15,280 bases of DNA, from assembly GCA_034382075.1 (NCBI GenBank), contig JAXMOZ010000077.1, positions 1 to 15,280 on the forward strand, read 5' to 3'. The position numbers were made by a program, and so were the translations under genes. Positions 1 to 7,165 of the stretch are shown here, piece after piece. Below the pieces are notes generated by a model. It was not told the origin of the DNA and did not search any database. It saw nothing but the letters and a program-made list of their open reading frames with translations. Positions within the stretch are counted from its first letter, which is position 1. Every line of letters begins with the position of its first letter. Source of the stretch: JAEULH01 sp034382075. Lineage in GTDB: Bacteria > Pseudomonadota > Alphaproteobacteria > Rhodospirillales > Defluviicoccaceae.

Positions 1-896
1 TGCGCCCGGTATCCAGCCGCGTCTCGCTGCACGCCGACATGCTGCTCTACGACGTGACCTGGCACGACGGCGCCAACGTCGGGATGAACCCGGAGCAGAC
101 CATTCCGCCCGGAGGTCAGTACATCTACGCGTGGCAGGCGGCGCTCCCGGCGGGCGCTCCCGCCGGCGAAGGGCTGGGTCCGGTTCTGCTCCAGGACATG
201 GCAGACGTTCGCAACCACCGCCATCACGGCCTGATCGGCGCCCTGATCGTGGAGCCCGCGAATGCAACGCCCTATGCCGTCGCCGCGGGCGAGGCCACCG
301 CTGCTCCTGGCGCCGCCGAGGCGTGGCACGGAGCCCGCGCCACGGTGGTGGCCGGCGGGGAGCCTGGAGCGGGGGCTGAGCGGTTCGAGGAGGTGGTCCT
401 GCTGCTCCAGGACGGCCTGCGCCTGTACCTCAACGGGAACCCCCACTTCCCCATCCCCGATGCCCCGCCCGCAGCCGGCGAAGCGGACGTGGACGCCGAG
501 GACCAGGGGCAGAAGGGCTTCAACTATCGCAGCGAGCCGGTCGGGCCGAACACCGACATGAACGGCAACCCGGCTCCCAGCCGCAACTGGCTGGCCAACC
601 CGAAGCCCGCCACTCCCGTTTTCGTGGTGCCCCGGGATCGGGCGGTTCGCCTTCACCTGCTCGGCGCCTGCGACAAGCCGCGCAACCACAGCGTGACCGT
701 GCATGGGGTCACTTGGCCCGAGTACCGCTTCCTTCAGGCGGCAAGCCCGAGGGTTGCGTCGGAGCCGGCGATCACCTCCGGCACCGTCCGGACGTTCGAG
801 TTCAAGCCCGAGCATCCGGGCGACCATGCCTACCGCAGCGGCGTCCTGAAATGGGCGGTTTCGCAGGGCCTCTGGGGTATCGTCCGCGTCGTCTGA
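1..896 (+). CDS. Multicopper-oxidase-like (cupredoxin) protein, C-terminal part
   Basis: The reading frame is already open at the left edge (first full codon at base 3), so the N-terminus lies outside the window and the ATG at base 39 is internal. The visible part has two cupredoxin-like segments. The first carries VTWHDGANVG, QTIPPGGQYIYAW and then NHRHHGLIGALIVEP, a pattern typical of multicopper oxidase type-3 domains. The last ends GDHAYRSG...QGLWGIVRV, the usual closing strand of such proteins. A His-Cys-His type 1 copper motif is not visible near the C-terminus, where the usual site is replaced by a serine/lysine-rich YRSGVLKW. It may therefore be a multicopper-oxidase homologue with reduced or altered copper binding. 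Whether it is exported cannot be judged without the N-terminus. Family call is confident; enzymatic activity is uncertain. Confidence 0.8.
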   Translation, partial: RPVSSRVSLHADMLLYDVTWHDGANVGMNPEQTIPPGGQYIYAWQAALPAGAPAGEGLGPVLLQDMADVRNHRHHGLIGALIVEPANATPYAVAAGEATAAPGAAEAWHGARATVVAGGEPGAGAERFEEVVLLLQDGLRLYLNGNPHFPIPDAPPAAGEADVDAEDQGQKGFNYRSEPVGPNTDMNGNPAPSRNWLANPKPATPVFVVPRDRAVRLHLLGACDKPRNHSVTVHGVTWPEYRFLQAASPRVASEPAITSGTVRTFEFKPEHPGDHAYRSGVLKWAVSQGLWGIVRVV

Positions 897-938
897 GGCC
901 GCTCGGTCCGCCGTGCCGATGAACGATCGCCGCGGCGT

Positions 939-963
939 CGCCCTCAGCCCTCGGCTGGGGGCG
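939..963 (+). terminator. Hairpin after the multicopper-oxidase-like gene
   Basis: Arms 939-949 and 953-963 form an 11-bp stem with one G-U pair around a 3-base loop, 43 bases after the stop codon. Outer GCCGC/GCGGC bases could extend it. There is no clear T-run, so it may act as a weak or factor-assisted terminator. Confidence 0.4.
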
Positions 964-1058
964 GCGGCCCGGCAATGAGGCGGTCGACGTGCGCCCGGCG
1001 TGGTTCTGCTACGAGCCGATGCTGTTCGCCGCGACGCCGTTCCGCGCACCGTCGCCCT

Positions 1059-1074
1059 GCCGGCCTTTGCCGGC
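1059..1074 (-). terminator. Short hairpin just after the DsbA-like gene
   Basis: Two copies of the self-complementary GCCGGC (1059-1064 and 1069-1074) separated by four bases can form a 6-bp stem. It lies 8 bases downstream of the minus-strand stop codon of the four-gene cassette. No T-run follows, so the terminator role is inferred from position only. Confidence 0.25.
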
Positions 1075-1081
1075 CTGCGGT

Positions 1082-1717
1082 TCAAGCCTGAAGCCATGCC
1101 TCCAGCGACGGCGCGAGGTCTTCGAAGGGCTGGTAGCCGACGGTGAGCGGGACCAGCCCGGCCTCGTCCCTGAGCACCACGGCCGGGAAGCCGGCGATGC
1201 CGAGAGCCTGGGTCAGGCGAAAGTCGGCAAGGGTCGCCTCCTCGATCTCCGCCGCGGCGTAGACCGCGGCGAACGTCTCGGCGTCGGCACAGAACGGCTC
1301 GGCAATCGCGGCGAGGACACCGGGGTCGGTCACGTCCCTGCCCTCGGCGTAGAAGCCGCGCTGCAGCGCCTCAAGATAGGCGAAGGTGTGGTCGGGCGCG
1401 AGGTTGCGCATGGCGACCGCGGCGCGGCAGGCGGGGCCGGTGTCGTAGACGAAGCCATGGCGGTCGAAGAAGGCGAAGTCGAACGGCTGGCCGGTGGCGG
1501 CCTGCACGTGCTCCCAGTGGCTGCGGACCATCGCCTTGGCGCGGGCGTCCATGGGCTCGGTGGTGCCGACCCGCAGGCCGCCGGCTACGAGGCGCACCGA
1601 GGCGCGGCCCTGGGCCTCGGCGAGGATCCGGGCGATGACCGGGGCGAAGCCCCAGCACCACGAGCACATCGGATCGGCGAAATAGAAGATCCGTCTTTCG
1701 GCTCGCTCTTGCGCCAT
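1082..1717 (-). CDS. DsbA-family (FrnE-like) thiol-disulfide oxidoreductase
   Basis: A 211-residue protein with the thioredoxin-fold active site DPMCSWCW (Cys18, Cys21) directly after the first beta strand. A long helical insertion follows, then GIAGFPAVV, whose Pro178 is the expected cis-proline. The layout and length match the DsbA/FrnE/2-hydroxychromene isomerase superfamily. There is no signal peptide, so it should act in the cytoplasm, where FrnE-type proteins are linked to redox stress. Its ATG overlaps the stop codon of the upstream universal stress gene by one base (TAATG), which indicates translational coupling. It is the last gene of a four-gene minus-strand cassette. Substrate is unknown. 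Confidence 0.85.
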   Translation of the reverse strand: MAQERAERRIFYFADPMCSWCWGFAPVIARILAEAQGRASVRLVAGGLRVGTTEPMDARAKAMVRSHWEHVQAATGQPFDFAFFDRHGFVYDTGPACRAAVAMRNLAPDHTFAYLEALQRGFYAEGRDVTDPGVLAAIAEPFCADAETFAAVYAAAEIEEATLADFRLTQALGIAGFPAVVLRDEAGLVPLTVGYQPFEDLAPSLEAWLQA

Positions 1718-2580
1718 TAGCGGACCAGCAGCAGCGAGCAGGGCGCGCGCTCGATGATCTGCTTGGCGCCGGCCGCGTCCAGGAGCCCCACCGGCACCAC
1801 CATGAGCGCGGCCCGCCGGGTTCGTGCGATCCGGAGCAGGTCGCCGCCGCCGCCGTCGCGAAGATGGATGAAAGAGCCGCGGTTCACGCCGGCTTCGCTC
1901 AGCACTCGGCGGGCTTCGTGCTGGCGGGCCTCGACCGCGTCGAGACGGCGGGCGAGCAGCACGACCTCGACGCCGGCCTCGGCCCCGCCGATCTCCGCCG
2001 CCGCCGACAGCCCGTCGCGGGCGGCGGCGCTGCCGTCGTAGGCGACCAGCACCGGGCCGCCTGGACGAGCCGCGGCGCGGGGGACGAGGACGAAGCGGAC
2101 GCTGGCCTCCGACAGCGCCGCCAGCACCGCCGTGGCGGAGGTTCCGGGCGCCACCACCGAGGTGGCCGGGCCGCCCCGCCAGCCGATGATGACCAGGTCC
2201 GCGGGCGCCGCGGTGTTCAGGATCTCGGAAATCAGCCGGCCGCGGCGGACCTCGAAATTGGCGCGAATGCGCTGGCGTTCGGCCGCTTGCTCCATGGCCT
2301 GGCGGGTGCGGGCGAGCTGGGCCTTCAGCGCCGTCTTCAGGTGCTCGGCGCCAAGCCTCGGGCCGCCGGCCGGGCGGGCGCAGATGGTGGCGAGCCCGGG
2401 GTGCTCGGCCAGCCTGGCCAGGTCGATGTCCTCGATGAACAGGCCGAGGAGATCAGCGCGCAGCCTGGCGGCGAAGGCGGCCGCCGCCTCGACCGCGACC
2501 ACGTCCTCGTCGGCGGCGCCATCGAAGGCGACGACCACGCGGCGGAAGCGCGGTGCCGGTCGGGTTCCGGGCGGCATCAT
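1717..2580 (-). CDS. Tandem universal stress protein
   Basis: A 287-residue protein made of two UspA-like domains. The first spans about residues 14-160 (start VVVAFDGAADED, later LVIIGWRGG and VLVPR) and the second about 178-287 (start VLVAYDGSAAARDG, end MVVPVG...CSLLLVR). The first domain has a glycine-rich segment after IIGWRGG that could belong to an ATP-binding loop. The second lacks a clear glycine motif and may be structural. The start overlaps the stop of the Lon-like gene by four bases (ATGA). Two adjacent ATG codons are possible; the first is chosen because it makes the overlap. Tandem Usp proteins usually respond to starvation, redox or heat stress, and its position between a protease and a thiol oxidoreductase fits that role. 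Confidence 0.88.
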   Translation of the reverse strand: MMPPGTRPAPRFRRVVVAFDGAADEDVVAVEAAAAFAARLRADLLGLFIEDIDLARLAEHPGLATICARPAGGPRLGAEHLKTALKAQLARTRQAMEQAAERQRIRANFEVRRGRLISEILNTAAPADLVIIGWRGGPATSVVAPGTSATAVLAALSEASVRFVLVPRAAARPGGPVLVAYDGSAAARDGLSAAAEIGGAEAGVEVVLLARRLDAVEARQHEARRVLSEAGVNRGSFIHLRDGGGGDLLRIARTRRAALMVVPVGLLDAAGAKQIIERAPCSLLLVR

Positions 2581-5102
2581 GTGCCGCGCTCCCTCTCGTC
2601 CTTCTTCTCCCTCGCCGCCCCCGGCCGGCGGCGCTCGTCGCGCGCCAGCCTGCGGGCGACACTGGCGAAGCGGGCAAGCCTCAGCGCCACCGCCCGGTTG
2701 ACCGTGCCGATGGGATAGCCCCCGGTGTCGTCCGGCCGGCCCGCTGGGATGCCGGTGAGGATCTCGATCCCCTCGTCGATGCTGGCGACGCCGTAGACGG
2801 CGAAGCGGCCCTCGGCGCAGGCCTCGACCACGTCCTTGCGCAGCATCAGGTGCTTGACGTTAGCGGCCGGGATCAGCACGCCCTGATCGCCGCTGAGACC
2901 GCGGGCGGCGCAGACGTCGAAGAACCCCTCGATCTTCTCGTTGACCCCGCCGATGGCCTGCACCCGGCCAAGCTGGTCCACAGAGCCGGTGACCGCCAGC
3001 GACTGGCGGATCGGGATCTCGGCCAGTGCCGAGATCAGCGCGTAGAGCTCGGCGGACGAAGCGCTGTCGCCGTCGACGCCGCCGTAGGACTGCTCGAACA
3101 CCAGGCTTGCGGAGAGCGACAGCGGCTGTTCGCTGGCATAGCGGGTGCCGAGATAGGAGGCGAGGATCAGCACGCCCTTGGTGTGCAGCGGTCCGCCCAG
3201 CGCCACTTCCCGCTCGATGTCGACCACCTCGCCCTTGCCCAGGCGCACCCGGCAACTGATCCGGCTCGGCCGGCCGAAGGCGAAGTGGTTGAGCTGGATG
3301 ACGGCGAGGCCGTTGACCTGGCCGACGCGGGCGCCCTCGGTCTCGATGACGATGGTCTCGCGGCGGATCTCCTCCTGGATGCGCTCACGCAGGCTGTCGG
3401 AACGGAAGATCTTGGCGGCGATGGCGGCGTCGACGTGGGCGGCGGTGGCCACCTCGGCGCCCGCGTCCCCGGCCCAGTAGTCGGTTTCGCGGACCAGGTC
3501 GTCGAGGGTGTCCATGTGGGTCGAGAGCTTCTCGGCGTCGCCGGCGATCCTGGCGCTCTGCTCGACGATCCTGGCCACCGCCGAGCGGTCGAACGGCCTG
3601 ACCCCGGCGTTCCTGACGATCCCGCCGATCAGCCGGGCGTAGCGGCCGGTGTTGCCGCCTCCCCGGTCCATCCTGCCGCCGAAGTCGGCGGCGACCCGAA
3701 ACAGCTCGGAGAACTCCGGGTCGTAGAAGGTCAGCAGGTAATAGATCGTCGGATCGCCGAGGAGGACGACCTTGAGGTCGAGGGGGATCGCCTCCGGCTC
3801 CAGCGTGGTCGTCGAGGTCCAGCCGAGGGACTCGGCCGGGGACTCGATGCGGATGCAGCCCGAGCGCAGCGCCCGCTTGAAGGTCTCGTAGGCGTAGGCG
3901 TGCATCAACAGCTTGCGGGCGTCGACGATCAGGCAGCCGCCGTTGGCCCGGTGCAGGGCGCCGGCCTTGATCAGGGTGAAGTCGGTGACCAGCGTGCCGA
4001 ACTGGGCCATGTGCTCGATCCGCCCGACCAGGTTGGGCTGGGTCGGGTGGTCCTCGTAGATCACCGGCGCCCCCTCCGCGGGTCCGGCGCCCCCGCCGCG
4101 CCGGGCCTGCTCGACCAGCACGTTGACGGTGTAGCGGCGGAAGGGTCCGCCGCCGGCCTGACCGCGGTCCGCCGAAGCCAGCATGAGCTGCGGCCCGCTC
4201 TGCTCCTGGGGGAGGAAGTCGTCGGCGTTGTCGATGACGTCGTCGCGCACCGCGTCGAGGTGGGCGAGGACGGCGGCGAACTCGGCCCACCGCTTCTTCA
4301 GCTCGTCGATCAGGTGGCCGACGGCGTACATGGTCGTTTCGCGGTTGAGGGTCTTGATCTGCTCGCGCTGCTCCTTCTCCCAGCCCGGGATCTCGCCCAG
4401 GAACGCCTCGAGCTCCTTCTGCAGCGCCTCGGAGTCAGACGCGCGCCTGTGCCTCTCCTCGGCCGAGAGCTGCTCGAACTCCTTCGGCCCCAGCACCTCG
4501 CCGTCCTTGATCGGTGCCAGCGCCAGGCCCACCGGCGTGCGGATCAGGGCGACGTCGCGCTCGCGGGCGCGCGCCTGCAGGGCGTTGAACCGCTCCTCCT
4601 GGCGCTCCTTGAACTGCTCCTGGATCACGTTCTTGCGGTTGCGGTACTCCTCGGCCTCGAACGCCGCCGGGATGGCGTGGCGCAGCTCGTCGATCAGTTG
4701 CCGGGTGTCGTCGTGGAAGGGCCGCGCCTTTCCCGGAGGCAGGCGGATCGCCCGCGGCTTGTGCGGCTCGGCGAAGTTGTGGACGTAGCACCACTCCGAC
4801 GGCGCCTCCCAGCCGGCGGCGATGCGCTCGGCGTAGCTGCGGACGAAGTCGTACTTGCCGGTGCCGGTCGGGCCGAAGGCGAACAGGTTGTAGCCGGCGT
4901 GGCGCATGCCCATGGCGTAGTGCACCGCCTCGGCGGCGCGCTGCTGGCCGATCGCCTCGTCCAGCGGCTCGAGCTCGGCGGTGGTGGCGAAGTCGAGCTC
5001 GTCCGCATCGCAGGGCGTGAACAGCGACCGCGCCGGCAGCCTGGCGGCGTCGGCGGCGGAGGTCGTTGGGGCGAGCACGGCCGCGGCCGGACCGTCGGTC
5101 AT
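2577..5102 (-). CDS. Lon-family ATP-dependent serine protease (LonH/YcbZ type)
   Basis: An 841-residue AAA+ protease. Walker A is FGPTGTGKYD at about residues 76-85, and GGCLIVDA further on is a probable Walker B strand. Between them lies a long charged, helical insertion typical of the LonB/LonH group rather than classical LonA. The C-terminal Lon protease domain shows DGDSASSAE, with catalytic Ser680, and GGVNEK, with Lys723. The spacing of 43 residues equals that of the Ser679/Lys722 dyad in E. coli Lon. The ATG at 5102 is chosen because it overlaps the metallopeptidase stop by four bases and has GAGG upstream; a longer in-frame start at 5213 would run deep into that gene. No LonA-type N-terminal substrate domain is present. 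The role is ATP-driven degradation of damaged or regulatory proteins in the cytoplasm. It is second in the four-gene cassette. Confidence 0.92.
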   Translation of the reverse strand: MTDGPAAAVLAPTTSAADAARLPARSLFTPCDADELDFATTAELEPLDEAIGQQRAAEAVHYAMGMRHAGYNLFAFGPTGTGKYDFVRSYAERIAAGWEAPSEWCYVHNFAEPHKPRAIRLPPGKARPFHDDTRQLIDELRHAIPAAFEAEEYRNRKNVIQEQFKERQEERFNALQARARERDVALIRTPVGLALAPIKDGEVLGPKEFEQLSAEERHRRASDSEALQKELEAFLGEIPGWEKEQREQIKTLNRETTMYAVGHLIDELKKRWAEFAAVLAHLDAVRDDVIDNADDFLPQEQSGPQLMLASADRGQAGGGPFRRYTVNVLVEQARRGGGAGPAEGAPVIYEDHPTQPNLVGRIEHMAQFGTLVTDFTLIKAGALHRANGGCLIVDARKLLMHAYAYETFKRALRSGCIRIESPAESLGWTSTTTLEPEAIPLDLKVVLLGDPTIYYLLTFYDPEFSELFRVAADFGGRMDRGGGNTGRYARLIGGIVRNAGVRPFDRSAVARIVEQSARIAGDAEKLSTHMDTLDDLVRETDYWAGDAGAEVATAAHVDAAIAAKIFRSDSLRERIQEEIRRETIVIETEGARVGQVNGLAVIQLNHFAFGRPSRISCRVRLGKGEVVDIEREVALGGPLHTKGVLILASYLGTRYASEQPLSLSASLVFEQSYGGVDGDSASSAELYALISALAEIPIRQSLAVTGSVDQLGRVQAIGGVNEKIEGFFDVCAARGLSGDQGVLIPAANVKHLMLRKDVVEACAEGRFAVYGVASIDEGIEILTGIPAGRPDDTGGYPIGTVNRAVALRLARFASVARRLARDERRRPGAAREKKDERERGT

Positions 5103-5497
5103 GCCTGATCCTCGATGGCGTCCATGTCGTCGTCGCTGAAGCCGAAATGGTGGCCGATCTCGTGGATCAGCACATGACGGACGAGATGCGGGAGATCCTC
5201 GCCGGTCTCGCACCAGTAGTCGAGGATCGGCCGGCGGTAGAGGAACACCATGTCGATGTCCTGGGAGGAGACGGTCACGCTCTTGTTGTTGAGCGAAACG
5301 CCGCGGTAGAGGCCGAGAAGCTCGAACGGGCTTTCCAGGTCCATCTCGTCCTCCGTCTCTTCATCGACGAAATCTTCGACGCGGATGACCAGATTGGCGG
5401 CAAACTGGCGAAACTCGTCGGGGATGTTCGCCAGCGCCCAGCGGGCCATGGCCTCGATGTCGTCCAGGCTGGGCGGCGTGGAGTAGGCCGGTCGCAT
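5099..5497 (-). CDS. Small zincin-like metallopeptidase family protein
   Basis: A 132-residue acidic protein ending in IHEIGHHFGFSDDDMDAIE. HEIGH (residues 112-116) is the HExxH zinc motif, with downstream Asp residues 122-124 as probable third-ligand candidates. The N-terminal SLDDIEAMARWAL and IRVEDF segments match the short PF06262-type (former DUF1025) metallopeptidases, which are usually 110-140 residues. No signal or membrane segment is seen. It is the first gene of the cassette with Lon-like protease, Usp and DsbA-like genes, and its stop overlaps the Lon ATG. The substrate is not known for the family. The gene starts 53 bases from the divergent phhB start. Confidence 0.88.
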   Translation of the reverse strand: MRPAYSTPPSLDDIEAMARWALANIPDEFRQFAANLVIRVEDFVDEETEDEMDLESPFELLGLYRGVSLNNKSVTVSSQDIDMVFLYRRPILDYWCETGEDLPHLVRHVLIHEIGHHFGFSDDDMDAIEDQA

Positions 5498-5505
5498 GCC
5501 GGTAC

Positions 5506-5513
5506 CTTATATT
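5506..5513. promoter_or_regulatory. AT-rich core of the divergent metallopeptidase/phhB promoter region
   Basis: Only 52 bases separate the two divergent start codons. The single AT-rich patch, CTTATATT, offers TATATT as a plus-strand -10 for phhB and TATAAG as a minus-strand -10 for the protease cassette. A minus-strand TTGGCG lies about 15 bases upstream of TATAAG. If used, the cassette transcript would begin within a few bases of its ATG and be nearly leaderless. No -35 match for phhB is obvious. Confidence 0.3.
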
Positions 5514-5549
5514 CGCTTCAGGGATGCGCCAACACAGGAGCTTGCGGGC

Positions 5550-5846
5550 ATGGTGGAGAAGCTGACGGGGGAAGCGCGCGCCGAGGCGCTGAAGGCCCTT
5601 CCCGGGTGGAGCGAGGTCGAGGGCCGCGACGCCATCACCCGGTCGTTCAGGTTCAAGACGTTCAACCAGGCCTTCGGCTTCATGACCCGGGTGGCGCTGA
5701 AGGCCGAGAGGCTCGACCACCACCCGGAATGGTTCAACGTTTACAGTAGGGTCGACGTGACCCTTGCCACCCACGACGCCGGCGGCGTGACCGAGCTCGA
5801 CGTCAGGCTCGCCACCTTCATCGACAAGGCCGCGGCGACGGCGTAG
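5550..5846 (+). CDS. phhB: Pterin-4a-carbinolamine dehydratase
   Basis: A 98-residue protein of the PCD/DCoH family, which dehydrates 4a-hydroxytetrahydrobiopterin to recycle the pterin cofactor of phenylalanine hydroxylase. The signature ERLDHHPEWFNVYSRVDVTL is present, with the His-His pair and the following TH and GG residues of the active site. The start at 5550 is preferred over an in-frame ATG at 5496 because AGGAG (5536-5540) sits nine bases upstream, the length then matches the family, and the longer version would overlap the divergent gene. No phenylalanine hydroxylase gene is nearby, so it may serve another pterin or moonlight. It is monocistronic here. Confidence 0.9.
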   Translation: MVEKLTGEARAEALKALPGWSEVEGRDAITRSFRFKTFNQAFGFMTRVALKAERLDHHPEWFNVYSRVDVTLATHDAGGVTELDVRLATFIDKAAATA

Positions 5847-5909
5847 GCGCTGCGCCCGGCCTTCACGAGCGGCATCGAGACCAGGCCGCGGTTCCCGGCA
5901 ACGGTCGAT

Positions 5910-5949
5910 CGCCGGGTCATCGGCAAGCCCGCCGGGTCATCGGCAAGCC
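5910..5949. repeat. Two perfect tandem copies of a 20-bp unit
   Basis: The unit CGCCGGGTCATCGGCAAGCC occurs at 5910-5929 and immediately again at 5930-5949 with no mismatch. It lies about 65 bases after the phhB stop and outside any credible gene. No further copy was noticed in the window. Confidence 0.9.
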
Positions 5950-6082
5950 GCGGCGGCAGCGCCCGGGCGACGGCGCGCGCCTGACACCCGTTGCCGTGTC
6001 ATGCCCGACGTAGCGCGGGCGGGGGGATGGGCGGCCCGGACCCATGCTTTCGGCGACACTACGCCGTGCCCGGCCGCATGGC

Positions 6083-6098
6083 AGTGACCGCCGTCACA
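6083..6098. promoter_or_regulatory. CRP/FNR-like palindrome
   Basis: The sequence reads GTGA-N6-TCAC with a flanking A on both sides, one base from the TGTGA-N6-TCACA consensus of CRP-type regulators. No gene starts within 170 bases on the plus strand, and on the minus strand it overlaps the end of a possible gene remnant. It may therefore be chance or a relic. Confidence 0.2.
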
Positions 6099-6250
6099 GC
6101 GTTGGCTTCAGCAGGAGCGCATAATCCTGTTCGACGACCACGGTGGTGAGGCACCGGCGCCGGTAGCCGCTAAACACTCGCCGATGTCGACGACCTGAAG
6201 GTTGCCCGAGGCCTGGAGGACCGTTCGACCGTATAGCGGCGACGCAACGC
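6094..6250 (-). pseudogene. Possible remnant of an unrecognised gene
   Basis: Read on the minus strand, about 6174-6250 gives GRTVLQASGNLQVVDIGE, and in another frame about 6094-6150 gives TTVVVEQDYALLLKPTL followed by a stop. Both look more like real protein than the surrounding noise, and the break between frames at about 6160 suggests decay. No start codon or family is recognised. It follows the HSD10-like stop codon on the same strand by roughly 20 bases. Confidence is low. Confidence 0.2.
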
Positions 6251-6269
6251 AGGCGAGACCGAGGGGCGG

Positions 6270-7031
6270 CTACTTCGGCGGCATGCGCAGCGCGCCGTCG
6301 AGGCGGACGACCGCGCCGTTGAGCATGACGTTGCCGATCATGTGCTGGACGAGGTCGGCGAACTCGTCGGGCTCGCCGAGCCGGGGCGGGAACGGCACCG
6401 CCTCGCCCAACTGTCGCCGCGTCTCCTCGGGCAGGCCGCGGAGCATGGGGGTGGCGAAGGTGCCCGGCGCGATGGTGAGCACGCGGATGCCGTAGCGGGC
6501 CAACTCGCGCGCCGCCGGCAGGGTGAGCGAGACGACGCCGCCCTTGGACGCGGCGTAAGCCGCCTGGCCGATCTGGCCTTCGAAGGCGGCGATCGAGGCG
6601 GTGTTGACGATGACCCCGCGCTCGCCGGTGGCCAGCGGCTCCAGATCGCGCATCGCCGCTGCCGCAAGGCGGAGGATGTTGAAGCTGCCGACCAGGTTGA
6701 TCGAGACGACCTCGGCGAAAGCGGACAGCGCCAGCGGGCCGTCGCGGCCAACAATGCGGGCGGGCGGCGCCACCCCGGCGCAGTTCACCGCGATCCGCAC
6801 GCCTCCGAGCATGTCGGTCGCGGCGGCCACCGCCCGTTCGGCGGATCCGGCGTCAGCGACGTCGCAGGCAAAGGCCTGGCCGCGGATCTCGGCGGCGACC
6901 CGCTCGGCTGCGGCGAGGTCGCGGTCGAACAGCGCAACGGCGGCGCCCGCGGCCGCCAGACGCCGAGCGGTGGCCTCGCCGAGGCCCGAGGCGGCGCCGG
7001 TCACGATGGCCGTTTGCCCTGCGATTTCCAT
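6270..7031 (-). CDS. HSD10-like short-chain dehydrogenase (3-hydroxyacyl-CoA dehydrogenase type)
   Basis: A 253-residue classical SDR. It has the cofactor motif TGAASGLG (11-18), Asp36 at the end of the second strand favouring NAD(H), NCAG (83-86), and catalytic Ser146, Tyr159 and Lys163 in YAASK. The C-terminal half, including VLTIAPGTFATPM, VPFPPRLGEPDEFADLV and the ending RLDGALRMPPK, is characteristic of the HSD17B10 / type II 3-hydroxyacyl-CoA dehydrogenase group. That group oxidises short and branched 3-hydroxyacyl-CoA in isoleucine or fatty acid breakdown. The start at 7031 is preferred over 7088 because GGGGAGGG lies about nine bases upstream and the Rossmann fold then begins at residue 6. 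A terminator separates it from the upstream reductase gene. Confidence 0.9.
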   Translation of the reverse strand: MEIAGQTAIVTGAASGLGEATARRLAAAGAAVALFDRDLAAAERVAAEIRGQAFACDVADAGSAERAVAAATDMLGGVRIAVNCAGVAPPARIVGRDGPLALSAFAEVVSINLVGSFNILRLAAAAMRDLEPLATGERGVIVNTASIAAFEGQIGQAAYAASKGGVVSLTLPAARELARYGIRVLTIAPGTFATPMLRGLPEETRRQLGEAVPFPPRLGEPDEFADLVQHMIGNVMLNGAVVRLDGALRMPPK

Positions 7032-7093
7032 TCCCGCGTCCCTCCCCGCCACGCCGTGATGGCACAACGCGCCATGCCTCACGCCCAAGCGAA

Positions 7094-7119
7094 AGAGGCC
7101 ACCCCCAGGGGTGGCCTCT
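7094..7119 (-). terminator. Intrinsic terminator of the acetoacetyl-CoA reductase gene
   Basis: Perfect 12-base complementary arms, 7094-7105 (AGAGGCCACCCC) and 7108-7119, form a very stable hairpin 47 bases after the minus-strand stop at 7166. On the minus strand it is followed by a short T-rich tail (TCTTTC). It sits between two SDR genes on one strand, implying separate transcripts. Confidence 0.8.
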
Positions 7120-7165
7120 CGTCAGCTACGGTCGCACGCGTCGCAAGGCGACGCGGCAGGCCGCC

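Larger units (their letters stand above)
5847..6269. other. Gene-poor stretch between phhB and the HSD10-like gene
   Basis: No convincing complete gene on either strand. It holds a 20-bp tandem repeat (5910-5949), a CRP/FNR-like palindrome (6083-6098) and two short minus-strand stretches of protein-like sequence (about 6094-6250) in different frames. The last may be the broken end of a gene downstream of the HSD10-like dehydrogenase. Confidence 0.5.

Noticed and set aside
2553..5108. An 851-codon open frame on the plus strand opposite the Lon-like gene
   Set aside because: It is an antisense shadow caused by high GC and codon bias: its translation is repetitive Leu/Val/Asp/Gly/Arg with no domain, while the minus strand encodes a complete protease.
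7130..7165. Possible phasin or regulator gene between the two dehydrogenases
   Set aside because: The 134-base gap contains only the terminator and the ribosome site of the downstream gene.
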